Assembly: GCF_019455385.1 (NCBI RefSeq)
Contig: NZ_JACOFR010000003.1
Span: 248,001-312,000 of the forward strand
Length of the DNA: 64,000 nt
DNA from: Bradyrhizobium sp. BR 10289
GTDB taxonomy: Bacteria; Pseudomonadota; Alphaproteobacteria; Rhizobiales; Xanthobacteraceae
Direction of reading: 5' to 3'
Below the pieces are notes generated by a model. It did not search any database and was not told the origin of the DNA. It was given only the letters and a program-made list of their open reading frames with translations. Positions 10,121 through 17,698 of the stretch are shown here, in pieces; positions within the stretch are counted from its first letter, which is position 1; each line of letters starts with the position of its first letter. The translations under genes and the position numbers were made by a program.

Positions 10121-10240
10121 CCTCTCCCGTTGGGAGAGGTCGGCGCGAAGCGCCGGGTGAGGGGTTCTGGTTTATCGAGGGACTGTACTCCCTCACCCGA
10201 ATTGCTGCGCAATTCGACCTCTCCCTCCGGGAGAGGTGGG
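10121..10240. repeat. Inverted-repeat element, family D
   Basis: The ends are CCTCTCCCGTTGGGAGAGG and CCTCTCCCTCCGGGAGAGG, with GGGTGAGGGG facing CCCTCACCC inside. It lies between the SDR and thioesterase genes, the same kind of operon-internal position as the copy in the TRAP operon. Confidence 0.75.
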
Positions 10241-10266
10241 AAGCGGCACCGGAGGCTCGAAATCGC

Positions 10267-10686
10267 ATGTTCGTGAACCGGCGCGAGGTCCAGATCCAGT
10301 GGGGCGACTGCGACCCCGCCAACATCGTCTACTACCCGCGCTATTTCGCGATGTTCGACGATTCGACCTCGACGCTGTTCGAGGTCGCCGGCTTCTCCAA
10401 GCAGGACCTGGTCCGCAAATATGGCCTGGTGGGTATCCCCATGGTCGACACGCGGTCAAAATTCTACATCCCCTCGACCTATGGCGACTGGATCACCATC
10501 GAGACCAGGATCGAGAGCATCAAGCGCTCGAGCTTCGAGGTGAAGCACAACGTCTACAAGGGCGAGGCCTTGGCGATCGAAGGTTTCGAGACCCGCGTTC
10601 TGGTCGGCCGCGATCCCAACAACCCCGACAGGCTGAAATCGGCACCGTTCCCGCCGGAGATGGTCGCCAAATTCACGGGAAGCTAA
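10267..10686 (+). CDS. 4-hydroxybenzoyl-CoA thioesterase-family protein (4HBT)
   Basis: A 139-residue hotdog enzyme. The opening VQIQWGDCDPANIVYYPRYF holds the conserved Asp and the Tyr/Phe turn that define the 4HBT active site, and FEVKHNVYKGEALAIEGFETRVLV is the matching central strand pair. The enzyme would release a free acid from an aryl-CoA; in this setting 4-hydroxybenzoyl-CoA is the obvious candidate, giving the substrate of PobA. The ATG sits within ten bases of the end of an intergenic repeat, and the ribosome site is poor (GGCTCGAAATCGC). It may share the upstream operon. Confidence 0.88.
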   Translation: MFVNRREVQIQWGDCDPANIVYYPRYFAMFDDSTSTLFEVAGFSKQDLVRKYGLVGIPMVDTRSKFYIPSTYGDWITIETRIESIKRSSFEVKHNVYKGEALAIEGFETRVLVGRDPNNPDRLKSAPFPPEMVAKFTGS

Positions 10687-10763
10687 TCGCCGCATCACCA
10701 AAAGAGGGGGCTGAATTACCCCCCGATTTCTGCTTTCAAAGAAACACGTCAAGGGAGGAACAT

Positions 10764-11915
10764 ATGAAACGCTTTTATTTGACCGCCGCCATCACCACGG
10801 CCGTGCTGGCGCTGCCGGCCCTGCCCGCGCTGGCCCAGACCGCCGAAATCACCATCGGCATCACCACCACCACGACCGGCCCGGGTGCCGCCCTCGGCAT
10901 CCCCGAGCGCAACGCGCTGGAGTTCGTGCCGAAGGAGATCGGCGGCGTGCCGTTGAAGGTGATTGTGCTCGACGACGGCGGCGATCCCACCACGGCGACC
11001 ACCAACGCCCGCCGCTTCGTGACGGAGTCGAAGGCCGACATCATCATGGGCTCGGCGCTGACGCCGCCGACCATTGCGGTCTCCAACGTCGCCAACGAAG
11101 CCGGCATTCCGCATTTCGGCCTCGCACCCTTCCCGATCACGCCGGAGCGCATGAAGTGGTCGGTGGCGATGCCACAGCCGATCCCGATCGTCGGCAAGGT
11201 GCTGTACGATCACATGAAGTCGAAGGGGATCAAGACCCTCGGCTATATCGGCTATTCCGACTCCTATGGCGACCTCTGGTTCAACGACCTGAAAGCTCAG
11301 GCCGTGCCGATGGGCATGACCATCGTCGACGAGGAGCGCTTCGCCCGTCCCGATACGTCGGTGACCGGACAGGTGCTCAAGCTCGTGGCCGCCAATCCCG
11401 ACGCCATCCTGGTCGGCGCCTCCGGCACCGCGGCCGCATTGCCGCAGACCGAGCTGCGCGAGCGCGGCTATCAGGGCCTGATCTACCAGACCCATGGCGC
11501 CGCCAGCATGGACTTCATCCGCATCGCCGGCAAAGCGGCTGAGGGCGTGCTGATGGCCTCGGGCCCTGTCATGGACCCCGAGGACCAGCCGGACGAAGCC
11601 GCCACCAAGAAGCCGGGCCTCGCGCTGAACTCGGCCTATGAAGCCAAGTACGGCCCGAACAGCCGCAGCCAATTCGCCGGACATTCCTACGATGCGTTCG
11701 AGATCCTCAAGCGCGTCATCCCGGCGGCGCTGAAGACCGCAAAACCCGGCACGCCGGAATTCCGCGAAGCGATCCGTCAGGCGCTGCTGTCGGAGAAGGA
11801 GCTGGCGGCGAGCCAGGGCGTCTACAATTTCACCGAAAAGGACCGCTACGGCCTCGACGACCGCTCACGCATTTTGCTGACGGTGAAGAACGGCAAGTAC
11901 ACGCTGGTGAAGTAG
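10764..11915 (+). CDS. ABC transporter substrate-binding protein, branched-chain amino acid / aromatic type
   Basis: The 383-residue protein has a signal peptide (MKRFYLTAAITTAVLALPAL then PALAQ) and the type I periplasmic fold of the LIV family, seen in ITIGITTTTTGPGAALGIPERN, GVPLKVIVLDDGGDPTTATTNARRF and FAGHSYDAFEILKRVI. AAGGGAGGAA gives a strong ribosome site before the ATG. Close relatives in alphaproteobacteria bind aromatic acids such as benzoates or hydroxycinnamates as well as amino acids. No permease or ATPase genes follow; a terminator comes at 11943, so it must use transport subunits encoded elsewhere. Its place after the CoA-ligase cluster suggests an aromatic ligand. Confidence 0.9.
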   Translation: MKRFYLTAAITTAVLALPALPALAQTAEITIGITTTTTGPGAALGIPERNALEFVPKEIGGVPLKVIVLDDGGDPTTATTNARRFVTESKADIIMGSALTPPTIAVSNVANEAGIPHFGLAPFPITPERMKWSVAMPQPIPIVGKVLYDHMKSKGIKTLGYIGYSDSYGDLWFNDLKAQAVPMGMTIVDEERFARPDTSVTGQVLKLVAANPDAILVGASGTAAALPQTELRERGYQGLIYQTHGAASMDFIRIAGKAAEGVLMASGPVMDPEDQPDEAATKKPGLALNSAYEAKYGPNSRSQFAGHSYDAFEILKRVIPAALKTAKPGTPEFREAIRQALLSEKELAASQGVYNFTEKDRYGLDDRSRILLTVKNGKYTLVK

Positions 11916-11942
11916 GGCGCGGCGACAAGTTTTGAGACCAGG

Positions 11943-11970
11943 AGAGCCGGCCCAATGGGCCGGCTCTTTT
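11943..11970 (+). terminator. Rho-independent terminator after the binding-protein gene
   Basis: An eleven-base perfect stem (AGAGCCGGCCC with its complement), a three-base loop and a run of four T residues, 28 bases after the stop codon at 11915. It closes the aromatic-acid gene group. Confidence 0.85.
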
Positions 11971-11987
11971 GCTCCAAACTCTCAGAT

Positions 11988-12073
11988 CGTCATGCCCGGG
12001 CTTGTCCCGGGCATCCACGTTCTTCGAACCGTGCGGCAAGGCGTGGATGGCCGGGACAAGCCCGGCCATGACG
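11988..12073. repeat. Intergenic inverted-repeat element, family B
   Basis: The left arm begins CGTCATGCCCGGGCTTGTCC and the right arm ends AAGCCCGGCCATGACG, with GGCATCCACG facing GCGTGGATGG inside. Close copies are found at 53263-53352 and 56126-56216. Confidence 0.8.
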
Positions 12074-12116
12074 TGTGGAAGCTCGGTGCCCTACACGCTG
12101 GCAACGGATGAGCGCA

Positions 12117-12845
12117 TTAAGCCGCCTGCCGTAGCGGAGTCCAGGCGAATTCCGGATAATAGCTGTCCATCATCCGGTCGACATAAGCGGTGAGATTGCC
12201 AAAATCTTCCGCACGCTGCCGCAGTCCGGACTCGAAGAACGGCGTCAGAATCCCGGCGAGCGCGCCGAAGGCGGTGGCGTCGACGCCGCAGGGCTTGTTG
12301 CCCATCAGAAACGCCCTGTCGCCGAGCTGCACCGAGAGCGCGAACAGCGAGCGTACCGCGAGATCGACGTCATCATCGGGCGCGTGGCGGCCGAGACCGG
12401 AGAGCAGATAGTTCTCGGCGACGCGGAATTGCGCGTCCTCGCGCAGCTTCTCGCGATTGTGCTCCGGCGCGCCATCGAAGAAATGTGCCGGCCCCTTGGC
12501 GAAATTGTCCGGATCGACCCAGCGCGCGCCGATCAGCGCCCAATAGACGTGATGTTCGATCATGCGCTCGAACGCCCAGGCCTGTGCCCGCTCCTGCAAG
12601 GACAGGCCGGCATCGAAATCGAAGCCGTAGCGGCGCTCGATATGGGCGCGGATGAAGGTGGAATCGGCGACCGCCTCGCCGCCGTCGTCGATGAACGGCA
12701 GCTGCCCCTTGGGGGAGGCCGGTGGCATCGCCCGCTCCTTCCGGTAGGGCAATCCTGCCATCTTGAGCTGCACCTCGGTCTTGGTGACGAAGGGGCTGAT
12801 TTCCGGCAGGCCGAAGCCGGCGCCAAAGCCGTAAAGCGTGATCAT
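12117..12845 (-). CDS. Glutathione S-transferase family protein
   Basis: The 242-residue protein has a thioredoxin-like N-terminal domain (MITLYGFGAGFGLPEISPF, then the cis-Pro loop KGQLPFIDDGGEAVADSTFI) and an all-helical C-terminal domain ending in LTAYVDRMMDSYYPEF. The long linker and the GVDATAFGALAGIL stretch resemble the metaxin/FAXC-like branch of GSTs. The substrate is unknown. It is read away from a YafY-type regulator at 13253, and a 28-base palindrome lies 43 bases upstream of its start. The same arrangement recurs at 19814-21527. Regulation by that YafY protein is inferred. Confidence 0.85.
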   Translation of the reverse strand: MITLYGFGAGFGLPEISPFVTKTEVQLKMAGLPYRKERAMPPASPKGQLPFIDDGGEAVADSTFIRAHIERRYGFDFDAGLSLQERAQAWAFERMIEHHVYWALIGARWVDPDNFAKGPAHFFDGAPEHNREKLREDAQFRVAENYLLSGLGRHAPDDDVDLAVRSLFALSVQLGDRAFLMGNKPCGVDATAFGALAGILTPFFESGLRQRAEDFGNLTAYVDRMMDSYYPEFAWTPLRQAA

Positions 12846-12878
12846 GCGAGCTCTCCTGAACCTGCGGTTTGATGGAAC

Positions 12879-13139
12879 CTAGTGCCGGGCTGCTGCCACC
12901 ATGGTGGCAGCAGCCGTGATATCTTCTGCGAAACGGGCCCCTCGCCAGGCCCGGCTCATGACATGGCGGACCACAGCGTCCGCGGTCCGGGTCAGCGAGC
13001 GTGCCACCACGCTTGCGAGTGCAAATCGGAGATCAATGGCCATGAAATCGAGCGGAACGAGGCGGCCAGACGAGAAGGCGTTCCAAAGCTGCGCCCGCCA
13101 TAGCGGGCCGGCCAGGCCGAGATGGAGTGGAGTGATCAT
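12879..13139 (-). CDS. Hypothetical 86-residue protein
   Basis: A small open frame starts at ATG 13139, with GAAGAGGG 7 bases upstream, and ends inside the palindrome region upstream of the GST gene. The protein is Ala/Arg rich with a hydrophobic N-terminal third and no motif I recognise. An in-frame TTG two codons upstream is an alternative start. It sits between two related palindromes (12888-12915 and 13184-13210), so it may be expressed with the GST from the promoter near 13190. The ribosome site supports it, but lack of recognised homology keeps the call moderate. Confidence 0.45.
   Translation of the reverse strand: MITPLHLGLAGPLWRAQLWNAFSSGRLVPLDFMAIDLRFALASVVARSLTRTADAVVRHVMSRAWRGARFAEDITAAATMVAAARH
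12888..12915. promoter_or_regulatory. 28-base perfect palindrome upstream of the GST gene
   Basis: The left arm GGCTGCTGCCACCA is exactly reverse-complemented with no spacer. It ends 43 bases from the GST start codon and covers the last codons of the 86-residue open frame. A weaker copy of the same pattern lies upstream of the YafY gene, so it is a probable operator for that regulator. Confidence 0.6.
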
Positions 13140-13183
13140 GGACAAACCCTCTTCAGTCGATGTGTTGTCCCGGTATAGAACCC

Positions 13184-13210
13184 TGCTGCTGCCAACATCC
13201 TGTCAGCAGC
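13184..13210. promoter_or_regulatory. Probable YafY operator, CTGCTGCCA-N6-TGTCAGCAG
   Basis: This imperfect dyad keeps 17 of the 18 outer bases of the 12888-12915 palindrome. It lies 43 bases upstream of the YafY start and 47 bases upstream of the divergent 86-residue open frame. It fits autoregulation. Confidence 0.55.
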
Positions 13211-13252
13211 CGCGCGCCGATTTCTGATCCGTCGTTCGAGAAGAGAATTGTC

Positions 13253-13951
13253 ATGAGACGCGCCGACCGGCTGTTTCAGATCATCCAGGTGCTGAGGCGG
13301 ACGCGGAAGCCGCTGACGGCGGACGCGATCGCCGCCGAGCTCGAGACATCGAAGCGCACCATCTATCGCGACATCGCAACCCTGATCGGCCAGCGCGTGC
13401 CGATCCGCGGCGAAGCCGGCATGGGCTACATCCTGGAAAAGGGTTTTGACCTGCCGCCCTTGATGCTGACGCCCGACGAGATCGAAGCCGCGGTGTTGGG
13501 CGCGCAATGGGTCGCCGGTCACGCCGATTCCGCGCTAGCGCGCGCGGCCGAAGATCTGATGGCCAAGATCGCCGACACGGTCCCCGAGCGCCTGCGCCCC
13601 TTTGTGCTGGAGCCGGCAAGCCGGGCGCGACCGAGCTGGAACAGGGAGCCGGATCGCCTCGACATGGCGCGCACGCGCACCCAGATCCACGAGGGCAAGA
13701 AGATCATGCTGCGCTATCGCGACGAGCAGGGCCGCCCGAGCGAGCGCATGATCTGGCCGATCTCGGTCGGCTATCTCGAAGCCGTGCGCCTGCTCGCGGC
13801 CTGGTGCGAGCTGCGCAGCGATTTTCGCAGCTTCCGCACCGACCGCGTCGTCGACGCGACCTATCTCGACGAAAGATATCCGGAGAGGCGCGACGTGCTG
13901 CGCGCGCGATGGCGGCAAAGCCTGGTCTGGGGTCCGCCCAAGGATACGTGA
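13253..13951 (+). CDS. YafY-type transcriptional regulator (HTH-11 plus WYL domain)
   Basis: The 232-residue protein opens with a DeoR-like helix-turn-helix, MRRADRLFQIIQVLRRTRKP followed by TADAIAAELETSKRTIYRDIATL, and ends with a WYL domain, IWPISVGYLEAVRLLAAWCELRSDFRSFRTDRV. WYL domains sense small ligands, often nucleic-acid or nucleotide signals. The ATG at 13253 is chosen by homology to the family's usual first residues; AAGAGAATTGTC precedes it. It probably controls the divergent GST unit and itself through the CTGCTG dyads. The downstream Cys-cluster gene begins at its stop codon. Confidence 0.9.
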   Translation: MRRADRLFQIIQVLRRTRKPLTADAIAAELETSKRTIYRDIATLIGQRVPIRGEAGMGYILEKGFDLPPLMLTPDEIEAAVLGAQWVAGHADSALARAAEDLMAKIADTVPERLRPFVLEPASRARPSWNREPDRLDMARTRTQIHEGKKIMLRYRDEQGRPSERMIWPISVGYLEAVRLLAAWCELRSDFRSFRTDRVVDATYLDERYPERRDVLRARWRQSLVWGPPKDT

Positions 13952-13968
13952 ATGGACACGTGACGACG

Positions 13969-14283
13969 ATGCAAGAGATCGACCTGTCGAGCTGCTGCCA
14001 GAGCTGCGGCGCCTGCTGCGGTTATTCGGAGAACTGGCCGCGCTTCTCGATCGAGAGCGACGAGGAGCTTGCAGCCATCCCTGAGGCGCTCGTCAACGCG
14101 CGCCAATCCGGCATGCGCTGCGAGGGCGATCGCTGTTCGGCGTTGCAGGGAGAGATCGGCGAGGCGACCGCGTGCGGCATCTACGCGGTGCGGCCGGAGG
14201 TGTGCCGCACCTGCATGCCTGGCGACGCCGAATGCGCGATGGCCCGGCGGAAGTTCGGGCTGCCGGTGATCGAGTCTATCTAG
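13969..14283 (+). CDS. YkgJ-type cysteine-cluster protein (CxxCxxCC)
   Basis: A 104-residue protein with the pattern SSCCQSCGACCGYSENWPRF at the N-terminus and further Cys at GMRCEGDRCSAL, TACGIY and VCRTCMPGDAEC. This is the zinc- or iron-chelating Cys-cluster domain family, whose role is uncertain; some members are linked to flagellin methylation or metal handling. The start is unclear. ATG 13969 gives a normal length, while in-frame GTG codons at 13948 (overlapping the YafY stop) and 13960 would add a few residues. Its stop overlaps that of the convergent next gene by four bases. Confidence 0.8.
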   Translation: MQEIDLSSCCQSCGACCGYSENWPRFSIESDEELAAIPEALVNARQSGMRCEGDRCSALQGEIGEATACGIYAVRPEVCRTCMPGDAECAMARRKFGLPVIESI

Positions 14284-14678
14284 GCAAGAACGGCTTCGCT
14301 GATGTCGTCGTCGATCTCGTCGTCAATCGGTGCGAGCACCGAGAGCGGCTTGGTCGACAATGTGATCGGCTTGCGGCCCCCCGACAGCGACGGCGACGAT
14401 TTGGCCGAGCCCTCGCGCGACAGCGCGTAGAGCGTGGAGCCGACACGGCCTCCGTTCTCGATCAGGTCGCGCTCGCTGCAACTGGCTGCGATCGCGACAG
14501 CCAGCGAATGCAGGTGGCTGCGGCGATAGCAAAACAGCGCCAGCTTGGCGCGGGCGTCAGGGGAAACACTCTCAACCAGCCTCGGCAGGCCACTCTCGCT
14601 GGCGCGGTACATCTCGCCAAGGAGCTCGTCCTGGACCGGGCAGAAATCGCTTTCAAAGGCGTCACGGCTTGAAAACAT
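14280..14678 (-). CDS. Hypothetical protein, 132 residues
   Basis: The start at 14678 is well supported by CGAGGGAGAACTGCA just upstream. The sequence is soluble and has no domain I recognise. The first 80 residues look folded and helical (AFESDFCPVQDELLGEMYR, RRSHLHSLAVAIAASC, LYALSREGSAKS). The last 40 are low-complexity and end in an acidic tail, APIDDEIDDDISEAVLA. The composition matches neighbouring genes, so I take it as native. Function unknown. Confidence 0.65.
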   Translation of the reverse strand: MFSSRDAFESDFCPVQDELLGEMYRASESGLPRLVESVSPDARAKLALFCYRRSHLHSLAVAIAASCSERDLIENGGRVGSTLYALSREGSAKSSPSLSGGRKPITLSTKPLSVLAPIDDEIDDDISEAVLA

Positions 14679-14811
14679 TGCAGTTCTCCCTCGTGTCGGG
14701 AAGATGCAGCGCAATTCTCTAACGAAAGGTTAACCACCCTGGGCGGTAGTCACCCGGGGTGCTTGCGCGGTATCCGCGAATCAGTGTGCCGCACGTAGCT
14801 TTCCCCCAGCT

Positions 14812-14855
14812 ATCCTTCGAGATGCCAGCCTGCGGCGGGCTTCTCAGGATGAGGT
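14812..14855. repeat. Partial intergenic repeat with TCGAGATGCCAGCCTGCGGC core
   Basis: The phrase CTATCCTTCGAGATGCCAGC...TCTCAGGATGAGG has CATCCTGA/TCAGGATG-like ends and resembles an intergenic element seen widely in this group of bacteria. Only one incomplete copy occurs in the window, directly before the family E element. Confidence 0.4.
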
Positions 14856-14874
14856 TTTGTTTCCGGTGAAGCTG

Positions 14875-14981
14875 CGTAGCCCGGATGGAGCGAAGCGCAA
14901 TCCGGGGCCGGACCAGTCGCATCGGTCGACCGTCCGTGTGGCAAAGAATCCCGGATTACGCTTCGCTCCATCCGGGCTACG
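14875..14981. repeat. Intergenic inverted-repeat element, family E
   Basis: The left arm starts CGTAGCCCGGATGGAGCGAA and the right arm ends CTTCGCTCCATCCGGGCTAC, pairing over about 30 bases with one or two mismatches. It lies immediately after the DUF3307 gene's stop and may serve as its transcription end. Confidence 0.75.
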
Positions 14982-14993
14982 GAATCGGAGGCC

Positions 14994-15410
14994 TTAATTC
15001 GCCGCCATGAAGATGGAGAGGCCGAACCCAGTGAGATGATGCAGCGCCTGGTCGACACCGATCAGGGTCCAGAACCAGGGATGATGCAGGTCGACACCGA
15101 AATTGGCGGAGACCAGTCCCTTGGCGCGATCGATGGTGATGTGAATCACGAAATCGATGAACGCCACGAACCAGAATTTTGGCGCGACGATCAGGATCAG
15201 CGGCAGAGCGACCGCAAGGTGGATCAGGCAGTGCACCAGAAGCGGCAGGGCCCAGCCGTGCTTCTGATCCTTGCCTTGCGCCATCCAGGCAGTCTGCAAA
15301 ACGAAATCGGCGATGATGTGCTTGAAGGTGAGCAGCAACATCCAGCCAATGAGCGCCTCGACCGGAACCGCCGATGACAAGGGTGGAAACGACAAAGCTG
15401 ACGCCCTCAT
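14994..15410 (-). CDS. DUF3307 membrane protein
   Basis: The 138-residue integral membrane protein has about four hydrophobic helices. The DUF3307 signature is visible as LTFKHIIADFVLQTAWMAQGK, then WALPLLVHCLIHLAVALPLI and the final DQALHHLTGFGLSI; the His/Asp pairs KHIIADF, HCLIH and DQALHH are the conserved family positions. Function is not established. The ATG at 15410 fits the frame; the first 15 residues are less conserved-looking and a later start is possible. It stands alone on the minus strand. Confidence 0.82.
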   Translation of the reverse strand: MRASALSFPPLSSAVPVEALIGWMLLLTFKHIIADFVLQTAWMAQGKDQKHGWALPLLVHCLIHLAVALPLILIVAPKFWFVAFIDFVIHITIDRAKGLVSANFGVDLHHPWFWTLIGVDQALHHLTGFGLSIFMAAN

Positions 15411-15759
15411 TGACGTGACAAGAAAGATTGGAGCGTTCAGCGCAACTTCTTCTTGGACCAGTTCTTGGACCGGTCAAATCGCCGGGACCTGCGATTTATG
15501 ACATCTCCCGCGGCGGAATGCAGCCGGGGGGAACCGGAAAATCGCCAACTGTGGCTAACCGGTGATAGGATGACCAAACGACGCGACCGAGCCGAGTAAG
15601 GTTACCTTCGGCTCGAAATTTGCATTCCGTGATCGTCGCGGTATCATCGACGGCAGAGAATATCGTTCTTTTTTCAGACGTTTACGAATTACATGGGCAC
15701 TCGCCGCGATCACATTCGCGAGCCGCCAGTCACCCAGGAATAAGGCCAAGAGTGCTGCC
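15411..15759. other. Divergent intergenic region between DUF3307 and TAXI genes
   Basis: There is no open frame I can defend in these 349 bases. It contains a tandem repetition of CTTGGACCAGTT / CTTGGACCGGTC near 15455 and a compact hairpin at 15588-15615. Promoters for both flanking genes must lie here, but no clear -35/-10 pair stands out. Confidence 0.5.
15588..15615. other. Nested hairpin CGAGCCG / CGGCTCG
   Basis: Seven-base outer arms plus an inner AAGGT-T-ACCTT stem, separated by a three-base bulge, lie midway between two divergent genes. It could be an operator, the end of an unannotated small RNA, or chance. Confidence 0.35.
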
Positions 15760-17208
15760 ATGAGTACTGAGGGCCCCTCGCTATCGTCGATCGAGCCGCC
15801 ACCGCGGCGCCCCAAGGTGATCAAGACCAATCAGCAGCAGGTCTTTCTCTACGTCGTGCTGACCCTTTTGCTGTCGCTCGCCACCGTGTGGGGCGGTCGC
15901 ACCTGGCTGCACAATTCGGAGACGCTGACCTTTGCCGTCGGCGCGGCCAACAGCGATGAGGCGCTGTTCGCGGCCAAGCTCGCCACGCTGCTCAAGACCA
16001 ACGGTTCGCGCTTCCGGATCAAGGTCGTCAACAACCCCGACAACGCCAAAGCGCTGGCGCAGTTCGACCGCAAGCAGGCCGATCTCGCCGTGCTGCGCAC
16101 CGACGCCAAGGTGCCGCTGAAGGCACGCGCGCTCGCGATCCTCGAGCACGATCTGGTGCTGCTGCTCGGCCCCGGCAACAAGAAGATCAAGTCGCTCGCC
16201 GAGCTCAAGAAGAAGAAGGTCGCCGTCCTCGCCGACAACGATTCCTCGCTCGCCTTCGTGCGCAGCATCCTCGACATTCCCGACGGGCCGGATGCCGCCA
16301 AGATGATCCAGATGGCGCCGCAGGGCGCAACGCTGGACAAGCTGTTCGCTCCGGCGAGCGGCTTCGGCGCGGTGATCGCCATCGTTCACGCCTCCAAGGC
16401 GGTGCGCGACAAGGCCTATGAGCAGGTCGCCAGGCGCAGCGGCTTCACACTGAACGCGATCGACGAGACCAAGGCGCTGGCGCGCAAATTCCCGGGTATT
16501 TCCGACGAGACGCTGACGGCGGGTACGTTGTCGGCCTCGCCTGAAATTCCCGACGACGATCTCGAGACGATCGGGCTCGAATGGCTGCTGGTCGCGCAGT
16601 CGAAGATGTCGGCAACTACCGCCGGAGACCTCGCGCGCATCGTCTACGAGAACAAGCCCGCGCTCGGGCTCGACAACGGCTTTGCCACCAGGATCGAGCC
16701 GGCTTCGGTCGAGAAGGACGCCTTCGTGATGGCGCACCAGGGCGCGGCCGACTACATCAACGACGACACCAAGTCGTTCATGGATAAGTACAGCGACATG
16801 ATGTATCTGGGCGCCGCCGCGCTCAGCGTCATCGGCTCGATCTTCGCCGCCATCTACGCCAAGATCACGCGGATCGCACCGGAGAAGGCCGGCGAGTTGT
16901 CCACCGCCGTGCTCGACATCGGCGAGCGCATCGAGCACGCGCATTCGCTGGACCAGCTCGAATGTCTGCAGGACGAGCTGGAGGGCATTTTGCGCGGCGC
17001 CGTCATCGGCCTCAGGGACGGCACGATCAGCACCGACGGGCTCGACACCTTCAAGCTCGGCTACGAGTTCGTCCGTGACGAGGTCGCCATGCGCCGTGAC
17101 TATCTCAAGCGCCATTGCAGCGAGGCCGAGACGATCCCCGCTCCTGCCGCCCTCCCTCCGCCCGAGGACAGCAACGTCGTGGTGGTGAAGACCGCGCAAA
17201 GCGCCTGA
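15760..17208 (+). CDS. TAXI-family TRAP-type solute-binding protein with two membrane anchors
   Basis: The 482-residue protein matches the TAXI binding-protein family: AVGAANSDEALFAAKLATLL, DLAVLRTDAKVPLKARALAILEHDLVLLL and SLAELKKKKVAVLADNDSS. It is not a normal secreted binding protein. After a 25-residue cytoplasmic-like head it has a membrane helix at about 27-47 (VFLYVVLTLLLSLATVWGG), a periplasmic TAXI domain, a second helix near 348-366 (MMYLGAAALSVIGSIFAAIY) and a 115-residue C-terminal region rich in charged helices. No DctQM or fused permease gene is nearby. It may be a membrane-tethered sensor or scaffold rather than a transporter component. Confidence 0.82.
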   Translation: MSTEGPSLSSIEPPPRRPKVIKTNQQQVFLYVVLTLLLSLATVWGGRTWLHNSETLTFAVGAANSDEALFAAKLATLLKTNGSRFRIKVVNNPDNAKALAQFDRKQADLAVLRTDAKVPLKARALAILEHDLVLLLGPGNKKIKSLAELKKKKVAVLADNDSSLAFVRSILDIPDGPDAAKMIQMAPQGATLDKLFAPASGFGAVIAIVHASKAVRDKAYEQVARRSGFTLNAIDETKALARKFPGISDETLTAGTLSASPEIPDDDLETIGLEWLLVAQSKMSATTAGDLARIVYENKPALGLDNGFATRIEPASVEKDAFVMAHQGAADYINDDTKSFMDKYSDMMYLGAAALSVIGSIFAAIYAKITRIAPEKAGELSTAVLDIGERIEHAHSLDQLECLQDELEGILRGAVIGLRDGTISTDGLDTFKLGYEFVRDEVAMRRDYLKRHCSEAETIPAPAALPPPEDSNVVVVKTAQSA

Positions 17209-17273
17209 CCCGCCCCGGCCAGCACCCTCCAGGCCGACGGCTGTCTTCCGGATTGATCGACGGACGGAACGCA

Positions 17274-17298
17274 GGAACCCTGCCCATCTGCAACCGTT
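17274..17298 (+). promoter_or_regulatory. EcfG-type (general stress response) promoter
   Basis: GGAAC at 17274-17278 and CGTT at 17295-17298 are separated by exactly 16 bases, matching the alphaproteobacterial EcfG consensus GGAAC-N16/17-CGTT. The -10 element lies 28 bases upstream of the ATG of a 72-residue membrane protein, a sensible leader length. Confidence 0.7.
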
Positions 17299-17326
17299 GG
17301 TTTCCGATACAATCGGAGAACGCGCC

Positions 17327-17545
17327 ATGCGCACACTCCTCATTATCGTCCTCGTGGGGATGCTGGCCGCCGCCGGCTACTTTGCCTATTCCGCATTTGC
17401 TGTCGAAGGCGAGCCTATCCCGACGGAGGGCTATGTGGCACTGGCTCTGGGGGCCGGGTTCTCCATCCTCGTTGGTATCGGCCTGATGATGCTGCTGTTT
17501 TTCAGCAGCCGCCGCGGCTACGACGAGCCCCCGCATTTCAGGTAG
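17327..17545 (+). CDS. Small two-helix membrane protein (72 residues), probably stress-induced
   Basis: The start at 17327 is preceded by CGGAGAACGCGCC. The protein has a hydrophobic helix at about 4-26 (LLIIVLVGMLAAAGYFAYSA), a short polar loop EGEPIPTEGY, a second helix at about 43-66 (ALALGAGFSILVGIGLMMLL) and a basic tail SSRRGYDEPPHFR. Small membrane proteins of this type are common and uncharacterised in Bradyrhizobium-like genomes. An EcfG-type promoter lies just upstream, so it probably belongs to the general stress regulon. No enzymatic role is suggested. Confidence 0.8.
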   Translation: MRTLLIIVLVGMLAAAGYFAYSAFAVEGEPIPTEGYVALALGAGFSILVGIGLMMLLFFSSRRGYDEPPHFR

Positions 17546-17698
17546 CGACCCGGCCGATCCTGCACCGGGCGTCCGCGTTCCCCTTCGACGGCATGACCGG
17601 CGAGCCGCAGCCGTCGTTGACGGCTCCTGCCCGGGCGGGCACTTTGGGGCGAGGTCCCAGCCGGGACCGCGAGACCCTCGACCGAGCTGCCCTCCCCC

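Noticed and set aside
10236..10763. An extension of the binding protein at 10764 through the thioesterase gene
   Set aside because: It is out of frame with the recognisable 4HBT protein. AAGGGAGGAA and a signal peptide mark the true start.
15781..17343. A 520-codon minus-strand frame opposite the TAXI gene
   Set aside because: It is a GC-codon shadow; the plus-strand protein has clear TAXI motifs and membrane helices.
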